The notes beneath the pieces were generated by a model. It was not told where the DNA came from. It did no database searches and worked only from the letters and a program-made list of their open reading frames with translations. The translations under genes were made by a program, and so were the position numbers. This document shows positions 49,903 to 60,119 of a stretch of 64,000 nucleotides of DNA, in pieces (positions within the stretch are counted from its first letter, which is position 1; every line of letters starts with the position of its first letter). This stretch comes from Hofstenia miamia (Eukaryota; Xenacoelomorpha; Acoela), in the NCBI GenBank assembly GCA_004352715.1, contig SCFE01000111.1:1387999-1451998 (forward strand), written 5' to 3'.

Positions 49903-51249
49903 CACAACTAATTGATCTCTCGTTATCAGTTTGATACAAAAACTCAATTTGAGAATTTTCCAATTTGAACAATAATTATACTTTTAAAAGTAAAGTTACA
50001 AAAAATTAAGTTGTATTCTAAATATAATAATTATTATTTTTATTTAAAAATTGCAAAATCATTGATGACTATGAAAATGCAACATTTTGAGTTGTTTTGC
50101 ACCGATGCGAATGGGACTTATGACATATTTGTTTCGATTTGACTATTAAAATTCTTCATATTACATTTTCGACAATGGATTAATGAGAATGGGAAGAGTC
50201 CCACTTCATACAATGTCATTGCTAATTTGGGAATGGCAAAATATGGATATTGAATTTTTTATTTGGGAAAATTTAGATGTTCTTGGTTTACTAAGTTTAT
50301 TGTTAATAGTGCTAGAAGAGGTCTTTCTACACAAAGTTTCAGCAATTACTTACCTACGTAACCATTTTTCTAGGATTTTTAAAGCTAAAATGCATACATC
50401 GAAAAAACATAACTAAATAGTTGCATATACAGTTTTGTTCAAAATCACTAATAGAATTTGTACTATAGATTTATACCCTAACGCCTTTAATACCTTTAAA
50501 GGTATAATTTTGTAAACTTGACTATGCTTCTAAATATATGTATGTTCTTGAAATTAATACATAATATAATTAATGATGATAAAGAAGCTGTTAAAATTTT
50601 TTGCAAAGTTTAAATATAATTTTTAAAAATCTAGCGCCAATTATATTTGCACCATATTGCTATTTGTCATAACATTTATGATTGTTCGAAAAGTTGCTAG
50701 TGCTAGTTGAAGAAATTTAAAAATGTATTTCTTAAAATACTATATAATCACTGTCTTTTTTCACAACTGCTTTAGCTACTGATGTGCTACTCACATTTTT
50801 AAAATAATACCTTTAAAGATATGGTGATTGAATTAGGGTTAATAGACCATGGTCACTCCCAAGACAGTATTATGTTGATACCACTGAGAAAAAGCTATTG
50901 AAAAGGAAATGTTAAATGTTGAAATCACTGCCTTCGTAAGCATATTATAATTTTAATTGAAGGAAATTAATAAATAATTGTTTATGATTTAGACGTGCAC
51001 CCAGAGTCCTGTAAGTTTCCGTGTTTATTCACCTGCATTCAGATAATTACAAAAATATACAATTGACTGTTCAATTGATTGCACAAATTTATGTCGTGCA
51101 GTTGTTTGTTTTTGAATAGCTGTTTAAATCGTTTTGCATGCTTTTATAGTAATGTTCAGAAGTCAATTGATTACTGCACACAGAATTGTTTTAATTAATA
51201 AATTTCTAATAATAGTTTGTAAATTCAGAATGACAGTGAAATTCAATTA
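49903..51249. other. Intronic AT-rich DNA, nothing recognised
   Basis: The frame at 50183-50416 is hydrophobic but has no recognisable domain or splice context. Confidence 0.5.
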
Positions 51250-52121
51250 CCGTATTTACCCGTGTATAAGCCGCATCCATAGATAAGCCGCACCCCGAGT
51301 TTGGGAAAAGGTTTTTAAGAAAAAAAGTTTTTTGAGCAATATCAAAATTCACAAGTATTGAATCAACGAAGCATATTTATTTACATTAGTCAGATATTTT
51401 TTACAAATTTGAAGAAAAGAAACCTGCATTTCCGCGATTTATAGCCTATCTTAATACATTAAGTAAAACTATAAATCCATATAGATCTTGTAATGATGCT
51501 CCTCTAAATTGTTCTTGATATTTACATGCATATTATTTCTAAGCTAACAATACATTCTAATACTTTAATATTGTGATATTTTTAATAAATTAATTGTTTG
51601 TCTTTTAAACAAGGATATTACATTACTTTAATGTATATTACAGCAAGATCACGTACTTTAGTTTACAATATATGTGCAAATTAGGTGTCTTCACGAGATG
51701 TTTCTGTAGATAAGCCGCACCCCCCCCCGCTTTGGGNTTTTTTACAAATTTGAAGAAAAGAAACCTGCATTTCCGCGATTTATAGCCTATCTTAATACAT
51801 TAAGTAAAACTATAAATCTATATAGATCTTGTAATGATGCTCCTCTAAATTGTTCTTGATATTTACATGCATATTATTTCTAAGCTAAAAATACATTCTA
51901 ATACTTTAATATTGTGATATTTTTAATAAATTAATTGTTTGTCTTTTAAACAAGGATATTACATTACTTTAATGTATATTACAGCAAGATCACGTACTTT
52001 AGTTTACAATATATGTGCAAATTAGGTGTCTTCGCGAGATGTTTCTGTAGATAAGCCGCACCCCCGCTTTGGGAGCAATTTTTCTTGGAAAAAGGTGCGG
52101 CTTTTACACGGGTAAATACGG
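51250..52121. mobile_element. Non-autonomous TIR element with GC-rich subterminal repeats
   Basis: Inverted termini CCGTATTTACCCGTGTA continuing to AAGCCGCA, one mismatch over about 26 bp, flanked by TA on both sides. The subterminal phrase GATAAGCCGCACCCC recurs inside at both ends. No transposase frame. Apparent length is 872 bp but includes a 341 bp assembly duplication, so the true length is about 530 bp. It ends only about 40 bp before the exon at 52162. Superfamily not assigned. Confidence 0.8.
51397..52073 (+). repeat. About 340 bp duplication joined by a single N (probable assembly artefact)
   Basis: 51397-51736 and 51738-52073 match at offset 341, with three substitutions and a C-run of 9 versus 5. 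They are separated by one N at 51737, directly after the poly-C tract, the kind of homopolymer that breaks assemblies. Confidence 0.88.
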
Positions 52122-52161
52122 TACATTACTTCATGCAATTTTGATTTGATGTTTTTTGCAG

Positions 52162-52307
52162 GATATAATATGGAATGCCATATTGATTACAAAGTGCATT
52201 TCATACATGTATCACTATTTCTATATAATTATGATGGAAAAATGTATACGGAGAAAATGCTAAGTCAGAAAAATAACACTTGTTTGAATAACGATTGCCT
52301 TGACTGA
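52162..52307 (+). CDS. Probable further exon of the Ig-like gene (Cys-containing), end uncertain
   Basis: The acceptor GTTTTTTGCAG is strong and the frame that continues phase 1 from 38966 (A + GA = Arg) is open to TGA at 52305-52307. It reads YNMECHIDYKVHFIHVSLF, YDGKMYTEKML, NNTCLNNDCLD: secreted-protein composition with three cysteines and an N-glycosylation-type NNT. It may be the last exon, or it may be spliced out earlier at a weak donor (GTCAGA at 52264 or GTTTGA at 52282), which would preserve phase 1 and lead into the next candidate exon. Membership in the Ig gene rests on phase and proximity only; the intron from 38966 would be 13.2 kb. Confidence 0.45.
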
Positions 52308-52620
52308 TGGTTAATGTTGTGCTCGACTCGTTGAGCTTAATGAGGGTCATATGACTAAGCTTCATTAAAATCCGTGCCAGTAAACTAGAGAATTGGGGTG
52401 TGATCAATCATCTTCATTCAATGGAAAGGGTAAAAAACGTGTTTGAGAAAAAATGAACTGGAGCGTTCAACGATTGCTTTCCCATCATTGGTCTACTTGT
52501 TCAAAAAAGACGAATTCGGATAATAATTGCACTAAATATAGCGTAATTTTATTTCAGAGTTTGTATCCATTTCCCAAATTGGGAAATTATTTTTCACATT
52601 TTTGCTTATATTGATTATAG

Positions 52621-52758
52621 ATTGTAATAACTGTTATGAAAATCAAACCCGATTCTGTATAAGAATCGATTCCGATGCCATAGAATCGCAAGGTGCTAGA
52701 TTATTCAAACCCTACTCCAATGTGCAGTATACGCTTTCTTTAATAAATTTCGCAAACG
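52621..52758 (+). CDS. Candidate phase 1-1 exon with CxxC motif between the Ig and WD40 exons
   Basis: Acceptor TTGATTATAG and donor GTGAAT bound 138 bp with open phase 1 frame CNNCYENQTRFCIRIDSD..RLFKPYSNVQYTLSLINFAN. The exon length is a multiple of three and both borders are phase 1, so it can join upstream to the Ig exons and downstream to the WD40 exon at 52930 (G + CA = Ala). FAM187-like Ig proteins have a CxxC..C segment after their first Ig domain, which argues for the Ig gene; adjacency argues for the WD40 gene. It may also be a chance open frame. Confidence 0.35.
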
Positions 52759-52929
52759 GTGAATTAATCAATATCTTGTCATAATTAGTTTTTCAATATA
52801 TATTTACGAATTCAACTTATGTAATTTGTCCCACGCTTTATTTAATTACATTTAATATGTCAGCAATAATAAGTAAGTTATTTCATATGTACCAACATTT
52901 TATTGAAAATTTATTGGTTTTATTCCTAG

Positions 52930-53038
52930 CATCCGAACAAACACTATGTCAATATATGTTTGGAATCACTTCAATGGATGGCCATAATGACGTTATCTTT
53001 ACTTGTGATTTCAGGGAAGATGTTCTTGTCACTGGAAG
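52930..53038 (+). CDS. WD40-repeat protein, exon A
   Basis: Acceptor TTTATTCCTAG, donor GTTAGT (53039), entry phase 1. The peptide holds GHNDVIFTCDFREDVLVTG, the GH dipeptide and inner strands of a WD40 blade. Joined to 55341 it reads LVTG then SRDTQIKVWNATT, a textbook blade end (G-S-x-D-x-x-I-K-V-W). WD40 proteins are beta-propeller scaffolds for protein complexes, usually intracellular. The exon must be preceded by at least one upstream coding exon because the frame enters with a split codon. Confidence 0.8.
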
Positions 53039-53398
53039 GTTAGTCGTTTTTGTATGAAAATCAATTTTAAGCTTATTTCTTGTCATTCAATGTAACTATT
53101 TCAGTATATTTTCATACTTTGTTTTAAAATCTTTGTTAATTTAGTTTAAATTAATATACATAAACAGTTTGGTTTGAACTTTACTTTGACATTGAGTCTG
53201 ATTTTTCTCATTGTATATTGTTTATCATACTCGGATTTACTATTTACTGGACATATAATCACATTTCTGTGAAGCAACCAATTTTTCCAACTGTGTTTCT
53301 AGTATAGCTATTTCGTTAATATATTTTCGTTAATGGTAATATTGTCTTATAATGGCTTTAATGATCTAACTTAGATACTTTTGAACCCGTCTCTTATA

Positions 53399-54053
53399 CA
53401 GGGTGTTTCAAAAGTCTTGGGAACATAACGATTTTTAATAACTAAAAAACTATTAGGAGTTGAAAAATAAAATTGGTGCCGTTGGAAAGGTTAAAGTTTC
53501 AAGTTTTGTGTCGAATCTTCAAAGTTGCTCAATATGAGCACCATTTGTCTCACGGCAGACATCTAGTCGAACTGCCATTACTCGAGCCTTGGAAAGGTCA
53601 GCACATACGTTTGTTGCTTGACAAAGCCCCAAAGAAAAAAATCACACGAGGTAAGGTCTGGAGATCTAGGAGGTCGGGGCATGAGAAGGTCATCACCTCG
53701 CCCAGATCTCCCAATCCATCTACCAGGCAGCCTTGTGTTAAGAAACTGCCTTACTCTAAGACTCCAGTGTGGTGGTGCAATATCTTGTTGAAAAATGAAG
53801 TCATCAGATTTTTCTTCTTCCAACTGAGTCATTAACCAGTCTTACAGCATGTTGAGATAGCATTCACCAGTGATAGTTGCCTCTTCAAAGAAGAACGGAC
53901 CATAAACACCTTTTTGGAAATTGCACAAAACATTGGTATGACCAAAAACTTGTTTACACAAGCTTTAAAATGGCAGCAGCTTCATTTGTCTACCTGGAAT
54001 AGTTCATGAGATATACGCATTTGTAATGTTCCCAAGACTTTTGAAACACCCTG
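53399..54053 (-). mobile_element. Mariner-like deletion derivative, 655 bp, in a WD40-gene intron
   Basis: Inverted termini of at least 28 bp starting CAGGGTGTTTCAAAAGTC, flanked by TA on both sides (53397-53398 and 54054-54055). The interior holds a minus-strand transposase fragment. The two ends are nearly identical, suggesting fairly recent mobility of the family. It occupies the intron between WD40 exons 52930 and 55341, antisense to the host gene. Confidence 0.9.
53578..53950 (-). pseudogene. Mariner-type transposase, catalytic C-terminal fragment
   Basis: The minus strand reads GVYGPFFFEEATITGECYLN, a stop (TAA), DWLMTQLEEEKSDDFIFQQD (second catalytic Asp), APPHWSLRVRQFLNTRLPG then RWIGRSGRG, and PPRSPDLTSCDFFLWGFVK (third catalytic Asp). 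Counting between the two Asp gives 41 residues, which would fit a DD41D-type mariner, though indels may distort this. The first catalytic Asp and the DNA-binding domain are missing, so it is non-autonomous. Confidence 0.85.
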
Positions 54054-55340
54054 TATATTAGTTTACATTTCAGGTGTTTCAGACACTCAGACAATTTTTA
54101 ATCAGAATACACAAAAGGCTCTAGGTTTTCATAAATTTGCTACTTTTACTAGTTAAAATATCAAATCATGTGTCCGAATTATGTTTAATACCTTATTGTA
54201 CGTTTTCGACCTTTTGAGATGGTTTTGATAAATCGAATTCTTTTTTCATAATGTTTTAATATTTTTTATTACCAAATCAGATAGTTTATAAAAAATCGGG
54301 AAGAGAGCGAAAGATCCCTCTTATTTATTTATTGTGCAGGTCTTAACTTCTCAACTGTTAGCTCTAGAGTATATTGCATCAAAATATTCCAAATATTTGG
54401 GTTGTTAAATGCCTTGAGGTAGTAAATTTATCTAAAGAGTAACCACTAGTTATACAAAATAGTTATACAAAATTTTCCTTACTGGAATTATGCTCAAAAC
54501 TGTTATTCTAATGTCTAGTCACTAGCCGTATCGTGTTTTGCGCTAAATATATAAAGGTTTTCAGTTATTTGGAAAGGCTTCTTTGAAATTAATAGATTAT
54601 CAATCATTCATTTTGAATTGATATTTGCTCTTTTTATGGTATGCCTATAGGTTCCCGAGAAACAAGTTCGGACTCATCGTAGAGGCTCGTAAAATTGCAA
54701 CAATTGTTTTCAGTGATTATTGAAATGCATAAAATTTATTGGTGAGCGGACCAAATTCCCCAAAAATCTAGTCTCTCCATAAGCAATTTATTTAATACCA
54801 TTTCTGTCAAACAGTCAATGTTTGAACTGACTTAGTTACAATTTCTTCGAAGAAACAATGCTGGAGCAATACATTGATATTGAAAGATAGGGATACAAAA
54901 CATTGAAAGCTATTAATTTCTTGAAAAACTAATGAGATTTGGTTTTAAATCTTGTAAATAAACATTAGACTCGATCTTAAGTTTTTTCGATCAAACATGC
55001 CCTGTTGCCATCCTGATAAATGCTCAAGTGCCATTAATAAATATTACAGGTGTGGATTGTTCTAAGCTGATTCCAAAATGATTCCATCACCAAATATTCT
55101 AAATAATCCATCTCAGCATTCACCAATCGTGCACATTTAAATAAATGTTTCTATAGCAAAAGGTGAATAAACATCGTTGATCTAATCATTAATGCTTTAT
55201 GATGTAAACTACCTTGCTAGTTAAAATTATTATACCTTGTAAAATTCCTGTTATTTTTATTGGCTTGTCTGAAACACCTTAAGGTAAACGTCAGTCGTTT
55301 ATTTTTGAGGTAAGATAACGGTTAATATTCAAACATTTAG
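54054..55340. other. WD40-gene intron sequence, nothing recognised
   Basis: AT-rich, no repeats or domains of note. Confidence 0.5.
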
Positions 55341-55462
55341 TCGTGACACCCAAATCAAAGTTTGGAATGCTACAACCTTGAAGGAGATTAAAAGTTTATC
55401 TGGACATGGAGGAACTGTTACCAAAGTTGTAATTTTGACACCAAGTTTTATTACCCTAATGG
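55341..55462 (+). CDS. WD40-repeat protein, exon B
   Basis: Acceptor AAACATTTAG, donor GTAAGT (55463), 122 bp. It completes the blade begun in exon A (SRDTQIKVWNATTLKEIKSL) and starts the next with SGHGGTVTKVVILTPSFITL. The join to 55937 makes ATG GAT TCT (Met-Asp-Ser). Splice phases on both sides agree with neighbours to the base, which strongly supports one transcript with exons A, C and D. Confidence 0.87.
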
Positions 55463-55936
55463 GTAAGTTCTTCTCTAATGACGAAACCATTGTGTAAACA
55501 AAGCACAGGAAAGCATTGAAAAGGGCAAAAAACCAATATAACGGTTTGAAGAATCGCAACATTGTATAACAATTCTATGTGCAGAACATTTTTTCCAAAT
55601 TTATCCAAAATATTCAATTTTAGTAATTTCAAAGAATTTTATCATGTATTGCGGTTCTTCATCTAAACTTTACAGTTATTTGTGAATATTGTTTTTAGCA
55701 AATTTTCCTTACTTAACTCAGAAAAGTGAAGCATTTATGTCAAATACAAATTATTTGCTAAGCTACATAATTACGCATTTCTAATAGCTTTTCAGATTTC
55801 GATCGTTATCATAATACCTCTAAAGCCCCTTGAGGAAATTATACAAAAAACTGTGTTTCTGACTCAACACAATTTGCTATCCTACCATGAAATTGCAAGC
55901 AGTGTTGCACTCGTTTAATCAGATTTTGTGTTTTAG

Positions 55937-56110
55937 ATTCTACAATGATAAATGATAAATCTCATACACACATTATCAGCTGTTGCTTTGACTGTACCAT
56001 CTGTTTGTGGGATGTCACCAGTGGTCGTCAGTTACATTCACTTTACCTCTATACTCCAATCACCGCATTTAGTCTTGATGAATCACTTCAAATCATGGCC
56101 ATTGGAACAC
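55937..56110 (+). CDS. WD40-repeat protein, exon C
   Basis: Acceptor TGTTTTAG, donor GTAAAT (56111), 174 bp. The peptide has DKSHTHIISCCFDCTICLWD, VTSGRQLHSLYLYTPITAF and SLDESLQIMAIGT: one full blade ending in the CLWD tetrad and the start of another. The join to 57926 gives GTQGGKLELLSP, a typical blade end, and skips a 1.8 kb intron that contains a (TA)n-flanked gap. Confidence 0.87.
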
Positions 56111-56163
56111 GTAAATTTTTTCTATTTTAGTTAATATGTGCTTTCTACTATCAACATTTTGAA

Positions 56164-56195
<32 letters not shown>

Positions 56196-56887
56196 NNNNN
56201 NNNNNNNNNNNNNNNNNNNNNNNNNNNNNNNNNNNNNNNNNNNNNNNNNNNNNNNNNNNNNNNNNNNNNNNNNNNNNNNNNNNNNNNNNNNNNNNNNNNN
56301 NNNNNNNNNNNNNNNNNNNNNNNNNNNNNNNNNNNNNNNNNNNNNNNNNNNNNNNNNNNNNNNNNNNNNNNNNNNNNNNNNNNNNNNNNNNNNNNNNNNN
56401 NNNNNNNNNNNNNNNNNNNNNNNNNNNNNNNNNNNNNNNNNNNNNNNNNNNNNNNNNNNNNNNNNNNNNNNNNNNNNNNNNNNNNNNNNNNNNNNNNNNN
56501 NNNNNNNNNNNNNNNNNNNNNNNNNNNNNNNNNNNNNNNNNNNNNNNNNNNNNNNNNNNNNNNNNNNNNNNNNNNNNNNNNNNNNNNNNNNNNNNNNNNN
56601 NNNNNNNNNNNNNNNNNNNNNNNNNNNNNNNNNNNNNNNNNNNNNNNNNNNNNNNNNNNNNNNNNNNNNNNNNNNNNNNNNNNNNNNNNNNNNNNNNNNN
56701 NNNNNNNNNNNNNNNNNNNNNNNNNNNNNNNNNNNNNNNNNNNNNNNNNNNNNNNNNNNNNNNNNNNNNNNNNNNNNNNNNNNNNNNNNNNNNNNNNNNN
56801 NNNNNNNNNNNNNNNNNNNNNNNNNNNNNNNNNNNNNNNNNNNNNNNNNNNNNNNNNNNNNNNNNNNNNNNNNNNNNNNNNNNNNNN

Positions 56888-56921
<34 letters not shown>

Positions 56922-57925
56922 GATAATAATATAATTTTTTAATTATTTTTAATTTTGACATTAATTTACTGAATTTACTTAGCATTTGCATAATTCAATT
57001 GTTTTGCTATAATATTCTTTATATTTTATAAGCAAATTTGAATAAATTGCTTATTTTGAATCCATTATTGAAACACAAGATACTTGTTTAATTTTCTCAA
57101 AAATGCAGGGCTGCAAGTGAGTTTGGTCAACTAATTCTTTATATTGAGTTGGTCGTATAACTTGAAAAGGCTAATGGATCCGATTGGATTGGGTTAAGTT
57201 TTTGAAATGTTAGGTCAGATTTGTCAGTTGAATAAATCAACTAAATGCATTCTTTTGTTATTGTTCACTTTAGAAATTTGCTATTAAAAATGAAATCAAA
57301 TGCTTTGTGCTCTACTTGAGAACACATTTTATCAGTATTCAAAACATCTGGTGACGGTGACGGACATCAAACTATCTGTATTTGAGAATCAGCTTGATTA
57401 AAATCAAACATCCCTTATTAGTGATGATGCTGCCAGGTCAATGTTTTTCATTGGGAACTCCTGTAGCAATAAAATGTATTAACTATAAAGAAATGAATTC
57501 GCAGTCCTGTCCTGATGAAAACTTCTTAATAATTCATGAAGCGCCTTCCGATGAGCAATTAATCGTCCATCCACAAGACTTTGCCATTCTAGCTTGATCG
57601 CCCAATAGTATGTGAATATTGATTTTCATATAGTCAACTACTTGATAGAAGGCGCGATTTTACAAAAATAACAAAGGTTCCATATCAAACTCAAAACAAA
57701 CACCTTACATTTTTAAGCGAAGGTATATTCGACAGCATGTTTCTTGTGCGCTAACACATATAGATGAATGTTTTCGAAGTTGTGAATGTGGAACAGCTGA
57801 GATGGCTATTAGATTATGGCCTTTATCGATTGTATAAATTATATGAATATAGGATCATAAAAATAATGTTCTAAATTCGTCAGTAGTTTTTCATTGTTCT
57901 AGATGCTTCAATATTTTGCATTTAG
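56111..57925. other. WD40-gene intron with (TA)n, assembly gap and one unexplained open frame
   Basis: (TA)n from 56167 into the gap at 56196-56887 and out again to 56918, so the missing bases are probably TA repeat. A + strand open frame from ATG 57424 to TGA 57597 (MMLPGQCFSLGTPVAIKC ... HEAPSDEQLIVHPQDFAILA) has protein-like composition but no domain I recognise and is not needed to join exons C and D. It may be chance, an alternative exon or a nested gene. Confidence 0.5.
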
Positions 57926-58011
57926 AAGGTGGAAAGTTGGAATTATTATCGCCTTCATTTGAAAAACTTCATACGAGTTTGTGTCATGAGGATTCTGTAA
58001 CGTCCGTCAAG
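57926..58011 (+). CDS. WD40-repeat protein, exon D
   Basis: Acceptor TTTTGCATTTAG, donor GTTTGC (58012, weak), 86 bp. The peptide GGKLELLSPSFEKLHTSLCH then EDSVTSVK ends one blade and begins the next (H-E-D-S-V-x-S-V matches the GHxxxVxxV start). It leaves in phase 0. No further exon is visible before the Gypsy element and the following gaps, so the 3' end of the gene lies beyond or within missing sequence. Family beyond WD40 is not recognised. Confidence 0.8.
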
Positions 58012-58541
58012 GTTTGCATTTTTAGGTTAAATTGTTTGCTAAAATAATTTTTTGAAATCTCACATAAATTCAGTTGCTGTTTATTACGAATAGTTACTCT
58101 GTTATCATAACTTATCAGTAATTATTTTTGGGCTGTAGCTAAAACTGAAATCGTTGGTAGAAATGAGGGGGGGTAGACTGGCAAAATATGTTGAATGAAT
58201 TGGAACTGAATGTTGTTTTCCTTTTTCAATAGGCAAATATGCTAAAAATACAAAACGTCACTACAGTGAACTCGTAGTTGAAGTCGAAAATTACTAACTC
58301 GTGAGCTGTTTTCAAGTTTTCAAAGTTTCGGGGTATAGAGTTTTACGTTATACCCAGATGCTTCTTTTACTGGGTATTTGATAAGGATTCATATTTAGAT
58401 ATGAGAGGTATTGATCGATATTTGTGTGTTTCTCTAATCTAAGTTTATGCTTGTTTAGAGCTTATATCACTTGACGGGTGGCATTGATACAATTAACAGT
58501 AAATTCACTTATATAAACTATTACGTTAGTCTTCTATCTTG
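58012..58541. other. AT-rich DNA between WD40 exon D and the Gypsy element
   Basis: No exon or repeat recognised. Likely intron of the WD40 gene. Confidence 0.5.
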
Positions 58542-58689
58542 TAATCTATTACAAAACCAAGTAGCCAACACGTAAAATCATTTAATTATCAATAACGATT
58601 CCCGGAAAATCTGGTTAAAACATGCATGCAGAACAAAAGCAAACATTAACAAATATTTAACATATCGCTACACAGGACATAGTATAACA
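58542..58689 (-). mobile_element. Candidate 3' LTR of the Gypsy element
   Basis: On the minus strand the purine tract (58690-58700) is followed at once by TGTTATACTATG, the usual start of an LTR. The inner edge at 58689 is therefore fairly secure. The outer edge is a guess: a TGTAATC..TTACA-style terminus at 58542 would give a short LTR of about 148 bp. The 5' LTR is not in the visible sequence, so length and target duplication cannot be checked. Confidence 0.4.
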
Positions 58690-58700
58690 TCCCTCCCCCC
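58690..58700 (-). promoter_or_regulatory. Polypurine tract of the Gypsy element
   Basis: On the minus strand GGGGGGAGGGA lies just after the pol stop codon and just before the LTR-like TGTTATAC. It is the primer site for plus-strand DNA synthesis in LTR retrotransposons. Confidence 0.75.
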
Positions 58701-60119
58701 TAAATTCGGGGGCTACCAAATAATTCGACAATTATTTAAGTTATAAACTCTTCCTTGTAAGTCAGTAACGAGTTGCTTTGAAATACGACGATGAACCTTG
58801 ATTTTTGCCCCGTACTTAGGACCCAAAGCTGTGTCTACTGCTATTTTCTGTTGGATAAATTTCGGAGAGCGTAAATTCTTTTCTTCATTACTGAAGAACT
58901 GTGACGAATTAAGAGGCCAATCGAATGGTTGCGTAGGGTTGGATCCGTACAAAATAGTAAATGGTGGAACACCGGCATAGGAACTGCTAGATGAATTGAT
59001 TTGGAATACTGCTTTCTGTAATTCATCGATCCAAGAACCAGGCGCTGAACGGAGGCGATCCTTGAGTGTTCTGTGCATGCGTTCTAGTATTCCATTAACC
59101 ATNNNNNNNNNNNNNNNNNNNNNNNNNNNNNNNNNNNNNNNNNNNNNNNNNNNNNNNNNNNNNNNNNNNNNNNNNNNNNNNNNNNNNNNNNNNNNNNNNN
59201 NNNNNNNNNNNNNNNNNNNNNNNNNNNNNNNNNNNNNNNNNNNNNNNNNNNNNNNNNNNNNNNNNNNNNNNNNNNNNNNNNNNNNNNNNNNNNNNNNNNN
59301 NNNNNNNNNNNNNNNNNNNNNNNNNNNNNNNNNNNNNNNNNNNNNNNNNNNNNNNNNNNNNNNNNNNNNNNNNNNNNNNNNNNNNNNNNNNNNNNNNNNN
59401 NNNNNNNNNNNNNNNNNNNNNNNNNNNNNNNNNNNNNNNNNNNNNNNNNNNNNNNNNNNNNNNNNNNNNNNNNNNNNNNNNNNNNNNNNNNNNNNNNNNN
59501 NNNNNNNNNNNNNNNNNNNNNNNNNNNNNNNNNNNNNNNNNNNNNNNNNNNNNNNNNNNNNNNNNNNNNNNNNNNNNNNNNNNNNNNNNNNNNNNNNNNN
59601 NNNNNNNNNNNNNNNNNNNNNNNNNNNNNNNNNNNNNNNNNNNNNNNNNNNNNNNNNNNNNNNNNNNNNNNNNNNNNNNNNNNNNTTCCAAGCTGAAAAA
59701 GCTGGTTCAATAACATTGTTTTTGAGCATCTCTTCTATGTGAATAAGATCGTTTTCGTAGCGACTGTGTCGAAAAGGTTTAGAAAATACTGGGGCATTAT
59801 TCTCTGTTTGAATGAAATGCTTTACAAAATTAGTCCGTCCTATATCGGTAGGATTTTCAGAAAAAATATCTTGGAAACTGATCAGTAGGTCCTTTAACTG
59901 CTTAGATGAATTCCAAATTCCCAAGTCGAACTCTTTGAGAAATTCTTCATTAGACTTTTGGTTATGAACTGAGCAAACCGACGGAACTGAAGAATGACTA
60001 ACAGTTCCTGACTTGTAATCTAGTGCACATCCCAACAAGCGAAAAGCGTTTTCACCTAGTATCACTTGCACGGGAGAGTCTATAACCAAAAAAGGTAAGT
60101 CAATACAAGCTCCGGCTAA
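58701..60119 (-). mobile_element. Ty3/Gypsy LTR retrotransposon pol region, split by a gap
   Basis: Minus-strand pol in two visible pieces. The upstream piece (60119-59686) ends a protease-like segment (VIDSPVQVILGENAFRLLGC), then a spacer, then the RT entry (FSENPTDIGRTNFVKHFIQ and PFRHSRYENDLIHIEEMLKN up to AFSAW). The downstream piece (59102-58713) is the integrase C-terminal part (NGILERMHRTLKDRLRSAPG, FQINSSSSSYAGVPPFTILYG) to a stop at about 58713. The visible pieces are free of stops. RT core, RNase H and integrase core are missing; the 583 N gap is far too short for them. Between the pol end and the polypurine tract there is no room for an env gene. Confidence 0.88.
59103..59685. other. 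Assembly gap inside Gypsy pol
   Basis: 583 N between the RT entry and the integrase C-terminus. The frame continuing across it is coincidental. Confidence 0.99.

Noticed and set aside
57109-57116. 8 bp micro-exon (GGCTGCAA) with AG and GTGAGT borders
   Set aside because: WD40 exon C joins exon D directly with a perfect frame and a good blade sequence, so it is not needed.
59084-59742. Frames spanning the Gypsy gap on both strands
   Set aside because: Artefacts of N codons; only the minus-strand ends match pol.
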